Origin: Leptoclinus maculatus
Lineage: Eukaryota > Chordata > Actinopteri > Perciformes > Stichaeidae
Length of the DNA stretch: 64,000 nt
Direction: 5' to 3'
Assembly (NCBI GenBank): GCA_032191485.1
Contig: JAVDOI010000003.1
Location: forward strand, 3,513,694-3,577,693
The translations under genes and the position numbers were made by a program. Positions 1 to 12,035 of the stretch are shown here, in pieces (the stretch's first letter is position 1; each line of letters starts with the position of its first letter). The notes beneath the pieces are model-generated. The model worked only from the letters and a program-made list of their open reading frames with translations. It was not told the DNA's origin and searched no databases.

Positions 1-842
1 CGACCAAACTACTGATCCCGTCACTGTGAGTACCAGAACACAAAGAGATCACGTTGCATTTGACACAACAACTAGAGTTCAAAAAGAACATTACTGGTGG
101 AGCGTACAGCGTTTTAAGTTCACTGGGTTACAGTCAGCTTTCAGCTCCATCCGATTGACCTGAAACATCACGTTTATAAGAAACCTTGGTTTTCGGAGTA
201 ATCAGAATAGTGGAAACTGAAACTGAACATTGCCAGACTAATTTTTCCTGGCGAAAAAACATTTGTTGGCCATGTGCTGTATACATACAGTTTGCTGCGT
301 GTACACTATGTGCTTTGACAAAGACTTTCAACAGGGAAATTAACACTGACAGCGGTGCTGGGTAATGCAATGCCAATTGATTGCACACACATTTTTGGTT
401 AAAAAAAGTAATAATTCAAAAAGTCAGACGAAAACTGACACAATGTGGCCTCTATTTCACTCAGAAGAAACTCCATTTAGACTGATCAATACATGTATTA
501 CGTGATGCACAATAAAGTGAAATGTGAACGGACGCAGTATATTTAGGGGGTGGATCATAAATATTCCCCTCCAGGGTGGAGTCACCGGTGGTGGTGAAGA
601 GAGTCGACCCGAGATCTGAATGACGGGATGTTGAGCAGGACCGGGCACTGAGGTGATGGAGACCGGAGGTAAAGGGGCGGAGGACGGTCGCATCTGTTTG
701 TCTGAAACAACAACTGACATAGCAGCTGACGCAGCATAAACATTTTAAAGTTAACGCACCGATATGATTGGCTTAGGGAGACTTGGGGCAACATCTGGTT
801 GGTTAAACTAGAGTGAAGGCCCATAGTCAGCGCACATGGGAG

Positions 843-977
843 ACATTTGCCTTCAGGGCTTTCTACCAGAAAGGGTTTGTTTTAACCTAAATCATGATAT
901 TTTTACAAAACCTAACCAAGCATGTCAGTTGCCTAAAACTAAAGAGATTTCCGGCAGAAAGGCCTGAAGGCAAATTT
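843..977. repeat. Small foldback (hairpin) element
   Basis: About 30 bases at 843-873 (TTTGCCTTCAGGGCTTTCTA core) are repeated inverted at 947-977 with a few mismatches. The loop of about 70 bases contains CCTAACCAAG, shared with the 21.1 kb repeat. It could form a stem-loop. Most likely a MITE. Confidence 0.6.
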
Positions 978-2143
978 CTTCACATTGTGCATTGTCATAG
1001 CTGATAGAGTAGAAGCTGGAGAGATTGAGAATGAGTGGAAACATGAGGAGAGTCTCCTCGGACTGAACCTTACCTAAGCTTCGTAAGTCTAAATAAACTG
1101 TTTTTTTTTTTACAAGTTAGCTTTGGACTATTTGTAAAATAAAAACACATTTTTGCTGCAAAGTAAAGGCCTCTCGCTGTGCTCATGCTGTCAGCCCTTC
1201 AACATGCACACTCAAGAAAAACAAATCAGCTCCCTGTCTGATAAAATGACACTTTAAATAAGTGAGCCATGTTCCAAAGTAAGGTTGGGTTTGGATAATG
1301 TGAACATATATTTGAAAGTAACTTGATTGCTTGTGTGCTACCAACTAGAACATTAGCTCTCAGGATGGAGGCTGATACCCGAGCTTTCGACATGAAGGTA
1401 CCTCGTGAGCTTAGATTGGAACTCTGGCAGTCAATGGGAATGAACACAATCTACATAAGTGATGGATATAAACAGGACCACTGACAGCTATGAAAAGGTC
1501 ACCTGGAGAGCTGTGGAATATATCGTTGAAACGCACCATGCAGTTGATCTTTTTTTTCATTACCAAAATTTAAATGTCACGGTTTTGGATAGTGATGGAC
1601 GTTGCTAATGAGTGAGAGCGCTACAATATAAATATACATAGAGATCTGCAGGGATGTATCGGTAGATACCAGTTCTAGACAAATTGTTCATTTTTAACAC
1701 CGGGCGACAGAGCCGGTTAGTTTCCTTCACCCATGACTAGCGAACTGCCCAATGAATGACTTTAATACAAATATGTCTGCTACTTCAGCACCATGGATTT
1801 ATCAACACACGGCACAGTTATACTACTTTTACTGATGCAGAGGCGTGGTCGGGGCCATAGATACTAACTAAGTCAGATAAAGGATCCATGAGTCGGACAG
1901 ACTAGACTAACATATTCAACCAAAACAACCAATAAGGTTGGGATAAGGGGGGCGGCATCCCTCTCATTAAGCCTCAATTTGCCAACTGGGTGTGAATGTT
2001 AGTAAGCAGTTTCATCAAATTCAAAAAAACGAGCACATAAGGAGCGGTTTTGGTAAGCACTTTGGCATTTAATTGACCAATCAGTACATTGGATAACCCT
2101 GTAGTGAATGTTTAAGTTAGCACGTAGCACCGGAGCTTATAGT
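978..2143. other. Gene-free stretch
   Basis: AT-rich, no gene. A possible start of an old repeat at about 1651 (GGGATGTATCGGTAGATACC). Nothing else recognised. The first 842 bases of the window are similar. Confidence 0.5.
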
Positions 2144-2830
2144 TAAGATTAGATGAGATATACTTTATTGTCCCCCAGGGAAATTTGTCTTGGTCTCCAA
2201 GCCGCTATATCACACAATCCACGCACGCACAGAACATAGATCGATCATACATACACTCATGCATAAACGTGCTTAAATACACATGTCAATAGTTGTGAAT
2301 AATAATAATAAAACCAGGTGTGATCAACACAGATGATAAATAATCAAGTCACAATATATTAGTCCCCAATAAAATCAAATCATATAATACGACCTGTTGC
2401 TATTTAATAATTTGATGGAGGATGGAATAAATTCATTTTACGATTCAGCCTGCAGATTGGCATTCTCAACCGTCTGCCTGAAGGCGACAGCTGGAACTCT
2501 GGGTTCAGATGATGCGTTGGGTCGTTCAGAATTTTCTGTGCCTCCCTGAGCACAGACTTTTCATATCATAGATTTTTCATATAAGATAGAAGATAGAGAT
2601 GTTCTTTTTTTCCCTATGATCTTCGTGGCCGTTTGAGCTTAGACTTCAACTGTCCTGACAGGTTACCATACCATACTTGTATGCCATATCGAATATCGAA
2701 TTACACTCTAAAATCATTTGATAACACAGAATCATGAGTTTACGATTGACACCATAGAGTCTAAGCCAGACTGGGGATGTATTGGGCGATAGGGACTTCA
2801 TACTTAGCAAGGAGGGAAAAAATGTCACCC
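2144..2830 (-). pseudogene. Second, more decayed copy of the same LINE family (3' end)
   Basis: The 3' tail at 2144-2196 (ACTTTATTGTCCC, then GGGAAATTTGTCTTGG) matches that of the 45.7 kb LINE. On the minus strand, around 2646-2790, a short frame contains LYGVNRKLMILCYQMILE. This aligns with VFGVNQKVLLLFYHAIVE in the 46 kb copy. Adjacent WYGNLSGQLKSK-like residues are visible in another frame. It is also 5'-truncated and full of frame breaks. Confidence 0.75.
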
Positions 2831-4622
2831 AAACTTTTTATCCCCTTAAGACAAAACATGTCACACTTCCTTTCACAGAAATGTGACATTCTTCACCAAA
2901 TCGTCTTAAACCCATTCTGTCACATATCTTCAGTCAGCATTTGAGCCGCCTGCGCCGCAATTATTGGATGATATAAATCACTTCTACGGGGACAAACACT
3001 CAGCAAAACCCCGAGCGTTCTGACTGACTTAGGTTGGATTAGAGTCTTAAGCTATCTCCCCAAACTCCTCTCTTCCTATCATTCTCCCTTTCACTGGGAA
3101 AATTGGCATCATTTACTGCTGTCACTGCAGAGCTCATTGTCGCCCATTATCTCAGGGACAAAGCTGCCATGACATTGAGTTAATCCGTGCTTGTTTCAAT
3201 TGTGCTTTCAGGGGTAGAAAAACAGATAAGAAGTTCAGGTAAGTGATGGCAAGGAGGCGCCATACCCCAGGCAAAAAAACAAAAAACGGACCACAGTGAT
3301 TGAAATAAAATGCAATCTGCCAGGCAAATTGGGTTTATTCCCCCCCCCAAAAAAAATGTTTTGGCTGCGCGCTTGTAAGGTTTTCTTTCTGGGATTGATG
3401 GAACACAAAAGATTGCTTGTCAGGTGCACATACTGTGAAAAAAAAGAAAAGGCAACCACAGTTAGATTGTTGATGAAATCTTCTAGGACGAGGAAACTAG
3501 AGTAGGCAGAGCCCTACTCCCTCAACAACATCTTCTCAATCATCATCACCGTGAGATATGAGGCAACGATAAAACACTGCAGTAAGACTTCAGTCAGACT
3601 GTATATATATATATACACTGTATATACTATATATGCAAACTATGGACAAATATATATATATATATATATATACAGTATGTGTGTGTGGTGGCCTGCTCTT
3701 CCACTGACACGTGTAAAACTCAGTCTTTGATAAAGCTCTTTCCAGGAGTCTAATTATAGCAAGTCGTATGTACGTCACATGGTGTTTTGAGAATCTGGAC
3801 TAAGCTTACTTAATTGCATCGACTATAGCTAAGGTATCAGAATGAGCTGGGAGAGAGGAGGAGAGACAGAAAGTTGATCCAAATATGTTTGCCAAGTAAA
3901 GCCACATTTTCAGTCTCTCTCCTAACCATTCCAAAAAAAGTTTTTAATCCAGGTTTTTTTGGAGCCTGACCCGTACTTGGGACCGACATTGAGACATTTC
4001 ATGCCTGGGCTGTATCGATTCTGACATCACTAGAGTGCTGCTTTAAGGCAGTCCAATCGACAATCGTAGCAAATGGAATAAAATCAATTAATTTAGTTTT
4101 AATCAGATTTGCTTTTGGGGCTAAATGAATCTGTTGAGTTCAACTTTAAACTTTCTTGACAGTGCTAACCCTTGAGGAAACAGAGAGCCCGAGGGTCTGA
4201 AATGGATGAAGCTAGCGTAGCTCATTAGCTGTGTTCCATCCCCTTCTCTGTTAAAGTTCAAACTGCTCCACAAAAGAGGTTTTTTTTAGAAAGTAATGAG
4301 ACAGGAGTCTATAGTGCAGAAGTGAGACCACAATAATAATACAAAATGAAATAACACAGCTTCCTTTTACATTTCAAAATACCACCCTTGCTCAAGCCAA
4401 TGCAGTTACTGTTCTGCTACAGCATTAGCCTGGTTTGACCGGTAGCTTTTGGTGGCTGTTAGCTAACTTTAAATATTGCTGTGGCAACTGAATGTTTACT
4501 GGCTTTATGACTCGTCTCTACTGTTACACTGTGTTTTAAAATTCACCGTTTTGCAGTATATGACATATATGATATTAAAAAAAGTTCAATCATTTAAAAT
4601 AACTTAAGTGAGCGTATTGTCC
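2831..4622. other. Gene-free stretch
   Basis: No gene; holds the TA microsatellite. Short open frames at 3235-3505 lie on homopolymer-rich sequence and have no domains. Confidence 0.5.
3602..3673. repeat. (TA)n microsatellite, interrupted
   Basis: Two AT-dinucleotide runs (3602-3615 and 3650-3673) separated by degenerate TA-rich sequence. Confidence 0.9.
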
Positions 4623-4706
4623 TGTTAGCGACTGAGCTAACAAGCTTGCTTACAACAGCTAGCTTGTTAGCGACTGAGCTAACAAGCTTCCTTACAACAG
4701 CTAGCT
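4623..4706. repeat. 42-bp tandem duplication (two units, one mismatch)
   Basis: Units 4623-4664 and 4665-4706 both read TGTTAGCGACTGAGCTAACA and on to AACAGCTAGCT. They differ at one base (CTTGCTT against CTTCCTT), so the duplication is recent. Each unit itself contains the short inverted pair GTTAGC/GAGCTAAC. Confidence 0.9.
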
Positions 4707-5129
4707 TTTACAGCTAGCCTGAATATAATTTTAACAGAATATTCCTTGCTTTTTAGCAGTTACCTCTGCAGCTACAGCAGTTTACCAACTAGCCCTGTGA
4801 CGACCACTATGAGACCAAGCTTCTAGTACTGCCTATTTCATGACTCACGCCACGGCCACTGTACGGTGTCCCTGGGCCTTTAATTGGAATGCATGCAGCA
4901 CATATCAGAAATGCAGCACTGGGTGCCAGGATGTTGGCCAGCCTCAGATTTAATTCAGAGATAGGCAGTACATAAAAATATGTGTTCCCCACATGAGAGC
5001 AATGCAGACCGGCACTCAAAGCAGTGAACACAACCTAATAAACAAGACAAATACGCCGCCGTTATTGGTCCTTAATAAAGAAGTCTGTCTCCCAAATATA
5101 TCTGTACCCATCTGTCCCATCTGCTATGA

Positions 5130-5330
5130 TGGCAACAGCGAAGTAGTAAAAGGGCCCCGTGATGGCATATAATTGGCAAATTCAGCAATTAACTAGAAAT
5201 AGATTCATAAAGCGCTCTAAGGTCACTTAATGTTTGTGCTGAAAAATTAATGATGAGCATTTGCATGGCTGAGAAGATATGTCACAATTGCCGAAGCGGG
5301 GAATTGCCTTCCTCCCCTGTCCCATCTCAG
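5130..5330. promoter_or_regulatory. Candidate conserved non-coding element
   Basis: A repeat-free stretch dense in homeodomain-type TAAT cores, with an octamer (ATTTGCAT) near 5258-5268. It has the texture of vertebrate developmental enhancers. Conservation was not tested. Confidence 0.25.
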
Positions 5331-5865
5331 CGGGATATCAAAAAGATGATAGCAAGTTAATATCGCAGTGCGATCTATTGATTGCACTTGTCAGCTTTTA
5401 CAATCTGGCTTCATCCGTCGGTGTGCACTCCCTCCATCTCATTTGAGATTTTTCCTGGGAGCCGAGGTGAGCCCGTCCTCTACCTGACAAACCGTCGCTC
5501 CCTCATCCATCGCTGCTACCAGCCATCGCCGCCCCTCTTACAGCTGCGCACGAGAGTCCTGTCACGGTTCACTAATCCCCCTCATTAAGCCGGGGCCTCA
5601 CGGCTCTCGTTACTGTACATCTATTCCCACGTGCCTTGTACCACCACACTCAAGGCTTTCATCTTTGGCAGCATGTGCACGTTTCATGAATTTGCCATGT
5701 GCAATATAGTATGCGTGTGAGGTTTTTGACGTCTCTGTCAGCTGCGGGACCGGATAGCACGGGTAAAGGCAGATGTTCTCGCTCCATCTTGGTGGTGGAG
5801 AGAAAATGGCATGGAATCGCACTCATGCTGCTTGTTGTAGACTTTGACATGGACCTTTTTTTTAT

Positions 5866-6475
5866 GCCCCCAGGACAGCCGTGGCCCGAGGCCTTATGTT
5901 TTGGGGTTGTCTATGCTTCCGTCCCCACACACCTCCGTACCTACCTCTGTCCAGTGCATTCCTGTGAACGCAATATCTTAGTAACGCCTGGAGGGAATTT
6001 CTTCAAATTTGGTAAAAATGTCCAATAGAAATCAAGTGATTGGAGTTTGGTGGTCAAACATCACTTTGACCTTACATCCCTTCCATTCGTGTGAACGTGA
6101 TATCTCAGGAATACCTTCAGGGAATTTTTTCAAATTTGGTTCAACTGTCCACTTTGAGTCGAGGATGAAGTGATTGACCTCCCGTCCGTCTCATTCTCGT
6201 GAACATGATATCTCAAGCACGCCTAGAGGGAATTTCTTCAAATTTGGCAAAAACTTCCACCTGGACTCAGGGATGAACTGATTAAAATTTTGGGGACAGA
6301 GGTCACTGTGACCTCACAAAACACGGTTTTCAACTAGAACTAAAGAATTCAGACGCTTATTATGATGATTTCACACAAATGTTAACTATGATAGAATGAT
6401 AAATAGATGACATTTTGGACAGGCATGGACATAAACTGCAACAGGACTGGTTGGCGGAGGCACACAACCATGAGC
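5866..6475. repeat. Transposon-derived repeat with three diverged internal units
   Basis: A block beginning with TGTGAACGCAATATCTTAGT and running through GGGAATTTCTTCAAATTTGG is repeated from 5963, 6090 and 6198 (spacings 127 and 108 bases). Flanks are CCCGAGGCCTTATGTTTTGG on the left and GGTTGGCGGAGGCACACAAC on the right, which look like matching ends (GAGGC/GCGGAGGC). This is a very common teleost repeat, probably a non-autonomous DNA transposon. Open frames here are accidental. Confidence 0.7.
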
Positions 6476-7366
6476 AGTCAGTGTATTCACAAGCCTTTCA
6501 GGATCAATACGAGTTTCAGGCATAGTTATGATAGTATGTGTGTATTTGGTGTTTGATCCGGCAGGTTCAGCCTTGGGGCAGCATCCATCTCATGCATTTA
6601 TTGTTTAGTCATTCTTTGTTTCTTTCCCCATATTGCAGTATTCTTATACCAAACTCACCTAGAGGTTTGAGAGCCGAATGAAAACAACCAAATATGCATT
6701 TTATAGTCTGAAAAGGTGGGTTTTCTTGACAGAGAATAATTCCATCCGTTCCTCAGCTTGTGGAAAGTTTTTGGCAGCGCGGAAAAATGCTCAGAGGATC
6801 TATATTAACCTTGCTTTGAAGTTATTTAAAGCCTTACAATTCATTGCAGAAACAACTGAGACCAATTGGAGGCTGTGTCGTCGGGGGCAGCACTTCCATT
6901 CAGTCATAGAACTCCCATCTGACAAACGGTGCAAAAGCTCCACTGACAGACGCCAGGGAGGATGAAGGATACAAATCATCCACCGGGAGACGGAATCTCA
7001 AAGTTGAGCAGCTTTGGCTCTCCATCAGAATTACGCCGTGAGTGATGGGTTGTCCTTTTCAGAAATGACTTGTAGTAAGGATTCTTTTTTTAATCCAAAA
7101 TGGGGAGGGGGGGTGGGTGTGTAACACTGTATCAGAGAGAGGTGTTAAATGTGTCTGACAAGGTATTAAACTAAAGAACCAGCGGTGGCCTCGCTGATAA
7201 CAGCCGACTATTACTCAACAGGTTTTTTCCCTGTACCCTAGGGTTTAAAATGGAGCATTTCTTTGTTGCATGAAAACATTGTAACTCCAACTTTTGGTTA
7301 GGTGTATCTTTATATTTTAATTTTAATAGTCCATGTTCCTGTATGGGACCTCACTGGATACATTAA

Positions 7367-7370
<4 letters not shown>

Positions 7371-7406
<36 letters not shown>
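7371..7406. repeat. (GT)18 microsatellite
   Basis: Uninterrupted GT dinucleotide run. Confidence 0.95.
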
Positions 7407-7408
<2 letters not shown>

Positions 7409-8333
7409 GGCTGTTTTACTTGTTGGTGGAGTTAAAGTGTTTGTATTCCAACTATGAGTAAATGCAACATGTCTTGAATATGAAAAGGTAAACTAAGAAA
7501 TAATTTAAAAAAAACATATGGCATGGTTTTCATTATCATCGTTTAATGGTCACCTATTGAGCTATCATGGTATTTAAGAAAATCTTTCATTTTATAATTA
7601 CTCATCGGTGTTTTGACAGTGAGTATAACACAACCCACTATATGTTTTTTTCCAGTACCTTATAAATTGCAACACTTTAAATCTTGAAAGCTCCGTCATT
7701 TGTAATGATATGTATGGAAGGAGTTGCATCACAATTCAATACATAACAATTTAATCCTATGCACCAGTACCTTTCTACATTCATACCTACTTTCAACCCC
7801 ACTCAGATTTAGGATTCCCAGTCAGATTTATTAACCCGCCTTTGAAAGAAAAAAAAAGGGACAATATTCACCAATACTAGGCAGGAAGATTTTAGTTCCT
7901 TCTGAGCCAGCATGTTTAACAGCCTGCACATTGAAAGCAAGGCAGGGCAACACGATTCAGATAGCATATTTAAGTCCAAGTAAACCCCACAAGCTTTACA
8001 TTGAAATTAATGTGCACAAAGACCGTAAGGAACCCGCATTCACCCCACAGACACGCACGTCAAAGTAGGATTTTGAAGATGATTTTTCACGGCACAGTGG
8101 GAGCCAATGATGTGGTTTAACTACTGTTTGGCTTTGTATGCACAGAATGAGCCTGTTTGAATTACAAAGGGCGTCTAACATCCACCAGCCTCAATGAATA
8201 CCCATTTTGTGCTTCATTTGCTTTCATTTTTTTAGCCCCAGTGACTGATGAGGATTCAGGCCTGCATTCCCTGTTTCTGTGCAAGTGATGAGTTGGAGCT
8301 GTTTTGCGGTGCAGAAAACTTGTGAACGACAGC

Positions 8334-8400
8334 ATATCCATCCATCCATCTGTTATCTGTAACCGCTTATCCTACTCAGGGTCACGGGGGGATAGCACAG
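8334..8400. repeat. Retroposon tail with (CATC)n and ACCGCTTATCC motif
   Basis: Repeats of CATC lead into CTGTAACCGCTTATCCTACT and CAGGGTCACGGGGG. This motif recurs widely in fish genomes at the 3' end of retroposed elements. Only the terminal 65 bases or so are present. Confidence 0.5.
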
Positions 8401-10453
8401 CGTGTGCATCACATAAATAAGATATAGCCCGTGTCCACATGAAACAAAGGACAAATGGGACTAAGTCAGGCAGTCCCGCCACATATCTGCAACCAATCAG
8501 ATTTCTATAAGCCACACCCACAGAGGCAATTACCATCATGTCAACACATCACAGCTGTGTTCACTCTGGAATTTTAACATTCATGCGGTTTGTTTTTTTA
8601 TATTCATTTTTAATTCATAATTTTCCCAGCATGCATCCCCTACAAAGCATAGTTAGTAATTGTGTGTTGTGAGCAACTGAGTAAAAAATGACATAAGAAT
8701 ACCTCATGAATGAATTCAAAAGACAGATATGACAAATGAATGTCATAAAAGAATGGAAAGTTAACTGCAGAAAGATGAAAAAAGCCTGAGAGCCCTCAAA
8801 AAAACAACAACAAAGGAATATAATCCACAATAACAAGTTTATAATAGCTTATAAGAAATAAAGAATAATTTAAATATACAGTAGAGGTTAAAGTCAGTTT
8901 TTAACATGTTCTGTAACCAAATAAGTAAAAACATCTTTAATATATTAATCTGAAAGACTTGCATCTCTGAACTGTATCTTTCAAGTCCACATTTTGGAAA
9001 ACATAAGTCATTTAAGTTGACATTTCTGAAATGAAGGGGTCAATAGTGTGGTAGAATACTTACCCATTAGCAGGCTACAAAAACACATTAAAGAAAAGCC
9101 GTGTGTTGTGCGAAAGTACTTTTCCTAAATATATCCCAGAATTTGTGTTATTTTGCAGCTCAAACTTGATCTATTACCTCAACACAGAGCAGTAAAGTAG
9201 ATAAACCATTTTTACTTAGCATTTCCAAATACACCTTGACAGTAAGATCGCTACATCCAACCAGATGAGACTAACATGCCAAATATCTAAAAAAATAAAC
9301 TCTTGGTCCATTCATAGTCTTATTAACTTTAACACTACTTACATGGCTTGTCATGCTGTAATTTAGAGTGCCCTTCTGAATGTTTTTACATTAGACACAT
9401 CAAATAGAGGCTGGAAAAGAACACACAACATTTACACCAATGGTCTCGCATAACCTTGGGATATATACATTAGGACATGTGTCAAGGCAGTGGTGGTCAT
9501 TGACATGAATGAGAAGGCTGCGTTCATTCGAACCAGTTCTGCTGTCGTTCTAAATGTGGCCTCATTGGTTGATCATAGTCGTACCATTTGGTCTGGCAGA
9601 TGTCTGAAGTTAAGGAATCCAGAAAACCTGATGATTTCAGTCACCTTTACTCAAAGACAAGACTTTCAAAGTGCTTTGCTGCAGGACCCTTTACATCTTT
9701 GAGCTCTCGCGCTTATGATCCTTTATTGAAGAGGGGCACTTGAATGCATGCACTGTTGGCTGTTTTTCATATTCTGAAGCTCTGGATGTTGGTTGGCATA
9801 CCTTTTTCACCGTGAGGGAATTAATCCCGGAGGCACTTGGAGGCAGGAGAAGAGACTACTTAGACTCAGTGACGAAAATAGGCAGCTGCACATTAATGTA
9901 GACTAAGAGGCAACGTTGGTGCAGTCCTGCCAAATGAATGAATCATGCCTTTGTATTTTCAATTGGAATTCATCCACTATTTCACCTAGGTAATGTTACC
10001 TGGGGGTAAAAAGATGGACTGGGCTTGCACAGTACTCACGACAACCATTAGCCACAACCACTGTGGGACATGATTTCAACGTTGCTCGGCTCACTGCTGG
10101 CCCACACATCCACCAACCTCCCAGTAGAAAAAAAAGAGACTCCAGATGGCCAGTCCGCCTGTGTCATCCTAACTGGAGTAAATACACTTTTACTCCTCCA
10201 TGCTTAGACGTCAAGGATGACATAGTTTGTACTTCTAAACAGGCCAAAGAACTTCTTAGCCCAATTCTAGATCTGAAACGGAGAAACGGTGGAGGTTACA
10301 GACTGTTAACCAAGTGAAGCTCTGCTTAGTTCATTCTAAATGGATTAGTTTTACATTTTGCTCTAAAATGAAATAGAACAAAGCGTCTTAGCTAAATTGT
10401 TGTTCCACCACAAACGTCCTGTACACTATGGTAACTCAATGAGTTGTTTTTTG

Positions 10454-11481
10454 CCATGGATGTATAATGAGAACTGGATACGATGCCGCCGCTCAGCCTT
10501 GCTTCCAATTTGCTCAGTCAAACTCACAGTATTGGGTTAGCGATATACCCCTGCGGCCCATAATGCATTTTCCCCAAGGACCACCACTGTAAAAGAGACA
10601 TCTGCAGAACTATTGATAGGACACCGTCTGCCAGCAAGGTCACTCATGACTCTTTCTAATATGAAATGTTGATCCATGGAGGTTTTTTGTATTTGTTTTT
10701 GAGCCTAGAAAAGTGAATTGAAATTCTGTGACATCATCACTATGGTCCCAGCTGAACTCGTGGGCGTGGCCAGCAGGAGCAACACCACTGCGCATATTGA
10801 GAAGACTGCATACCCCGGAAGTAAACCCAGATGCTAGAAAAGTTTTTCGGTGTATGCGCCAGGCGAGATCATTTTCATTGGACTGAGCACCATCTTGGGG
10901 TCCAGTATTCAGTTCTTAGAATACATCCATGTTTGGTTTTTTAACTCAAACTTTGACATTGAGATTGATTTCCGCCCTATGATTTGTTTTCCATCTTCAA
11001 GCTGATTGTCTGATATGTAAAACTATAGCTCTTATTCAGCCCAGTATGCTTCAAACAGCATACATAATAGATGATTCTGAAGAAGTCTGATTGTATAGAA
11101 GTCTATGAGAAAACTTCTCTCTTGATTTATTACCTCAGTAAACATTGTAAACATGAGTTTATGGTCTCAACCTCTAGTTTCAAGTCTTCTTCAATACAGC
11201 ATGATGTTCATTTAGTAAGTTATGGTCCATTTAGAGTCAAACAGACCATAAAGCAGGATATGCTTTTGGGTGGGCTTAATGTGCTTGACAGGTTACTACC
11301 GCTACCAGAGCCGTATACGGCGTCTCTACGTCACTCCTCATCCCAAATATGGTCACTGGTTAGGAAAAAACAACTTGGCGACGGCCGGCGAAATTGCCGA
11401 ACTTGAGGCTTCATAACAGCAGTCGACAAACCAATGGGTGATGTCACGATGACTACGTCCACTTCTTATATACAGTCTATG
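10454..11481. mobile_element. TIR-bounded non-autonomous DNA element, about 1.03 kb
   Basis: The left end is CATGGATGTATAATGAGAAC. The right end, inverted, reads CATAGACTGTATATAAGAAG, then TGGA, close to the left end. The right 150 bases contain CAAACCAATGGGTGATGTCA and GTCCACTTCTTATATACAGT, which recur at 62.1-62.3 kb. There is no transposase. The open frame at 11071-11406 has no recognisable domain and overlaps the conserved repeat end, so I treat it as accidental. Confidence 0.65.
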
Positions 11482-11711
11482 CATCTTCCCTTATGCTTGG
11501 AAATGCATTTAAAAAGAAAAGCCTGCATTAATGCTTGAAGAAAAATGTGGGCATTTACCACGCAAGTAAGGTCTAACAAAAGCCACTGTTCAGTTGCAGC
11601 ATGGAAAGTGTAGGATCTAGTGTCCTCGCAGCTTAACTCATACTAGGAACTGAAGCCAAGATTTCTCAGCCTCTGCTGTTTGGGTTTAATTGTTTTTCAG
11701 CCACGCTGCCA

Positions 11712-12035
11712 GCGTGCTTTAGGGATGGCAATGAGTTAGTGAGACCACCCACCAATTGGCCCGGACTGAAATATCTCAATAACTATTGGATGGATGTACT
11801 TGAAAGTTTGGTCCTCAAAAGATGCTGATGTATTTAGTGATCCCTTGAGTTTTTATCACACAGCCCCAGCAGGCCAAAGTTTATAAATCATGTTCCTTAT
11901 ATATTGGCACACACTTTCATACGGACATCCATGGTTCCCCGATTTCCTCTAGCACCGCCAGGTTCACAGAGGTTCCTATCATTTCTCAGCCATCGGATGG
12001 ATTGCCATGACACAGACACCACTTATATATCGCTA
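11712..12035. repeat. Dispersed teleost repeat with internal duplication
   Basis: The motifs CTGAAATATCTCAATAACTA, TTGGATGGATGTAC and, later, CATCGGATGGATTGCCATGA, together with TTTCCTCTAGCACCGCCA, belong to a widespread fish repeat. In that family the TTGGATGGATTGCCATGAAA unit is normally repeated. The boundaries are approximate. Confidence 0.55.

Larger units (their letters stand above)
6476..10453. other. Gene-free stretch
   Basis: AT-rich, no coding signal beyond short chance frames. Contains the GT microsatellite and the CATC retroposon tail. Confidence 0.5.

Noticed and set aside
5699..6028. 109-codon open frame on + strand
   Set aside because: Its 3' half is the dispersed repeat beginning at about 5866; no domain.
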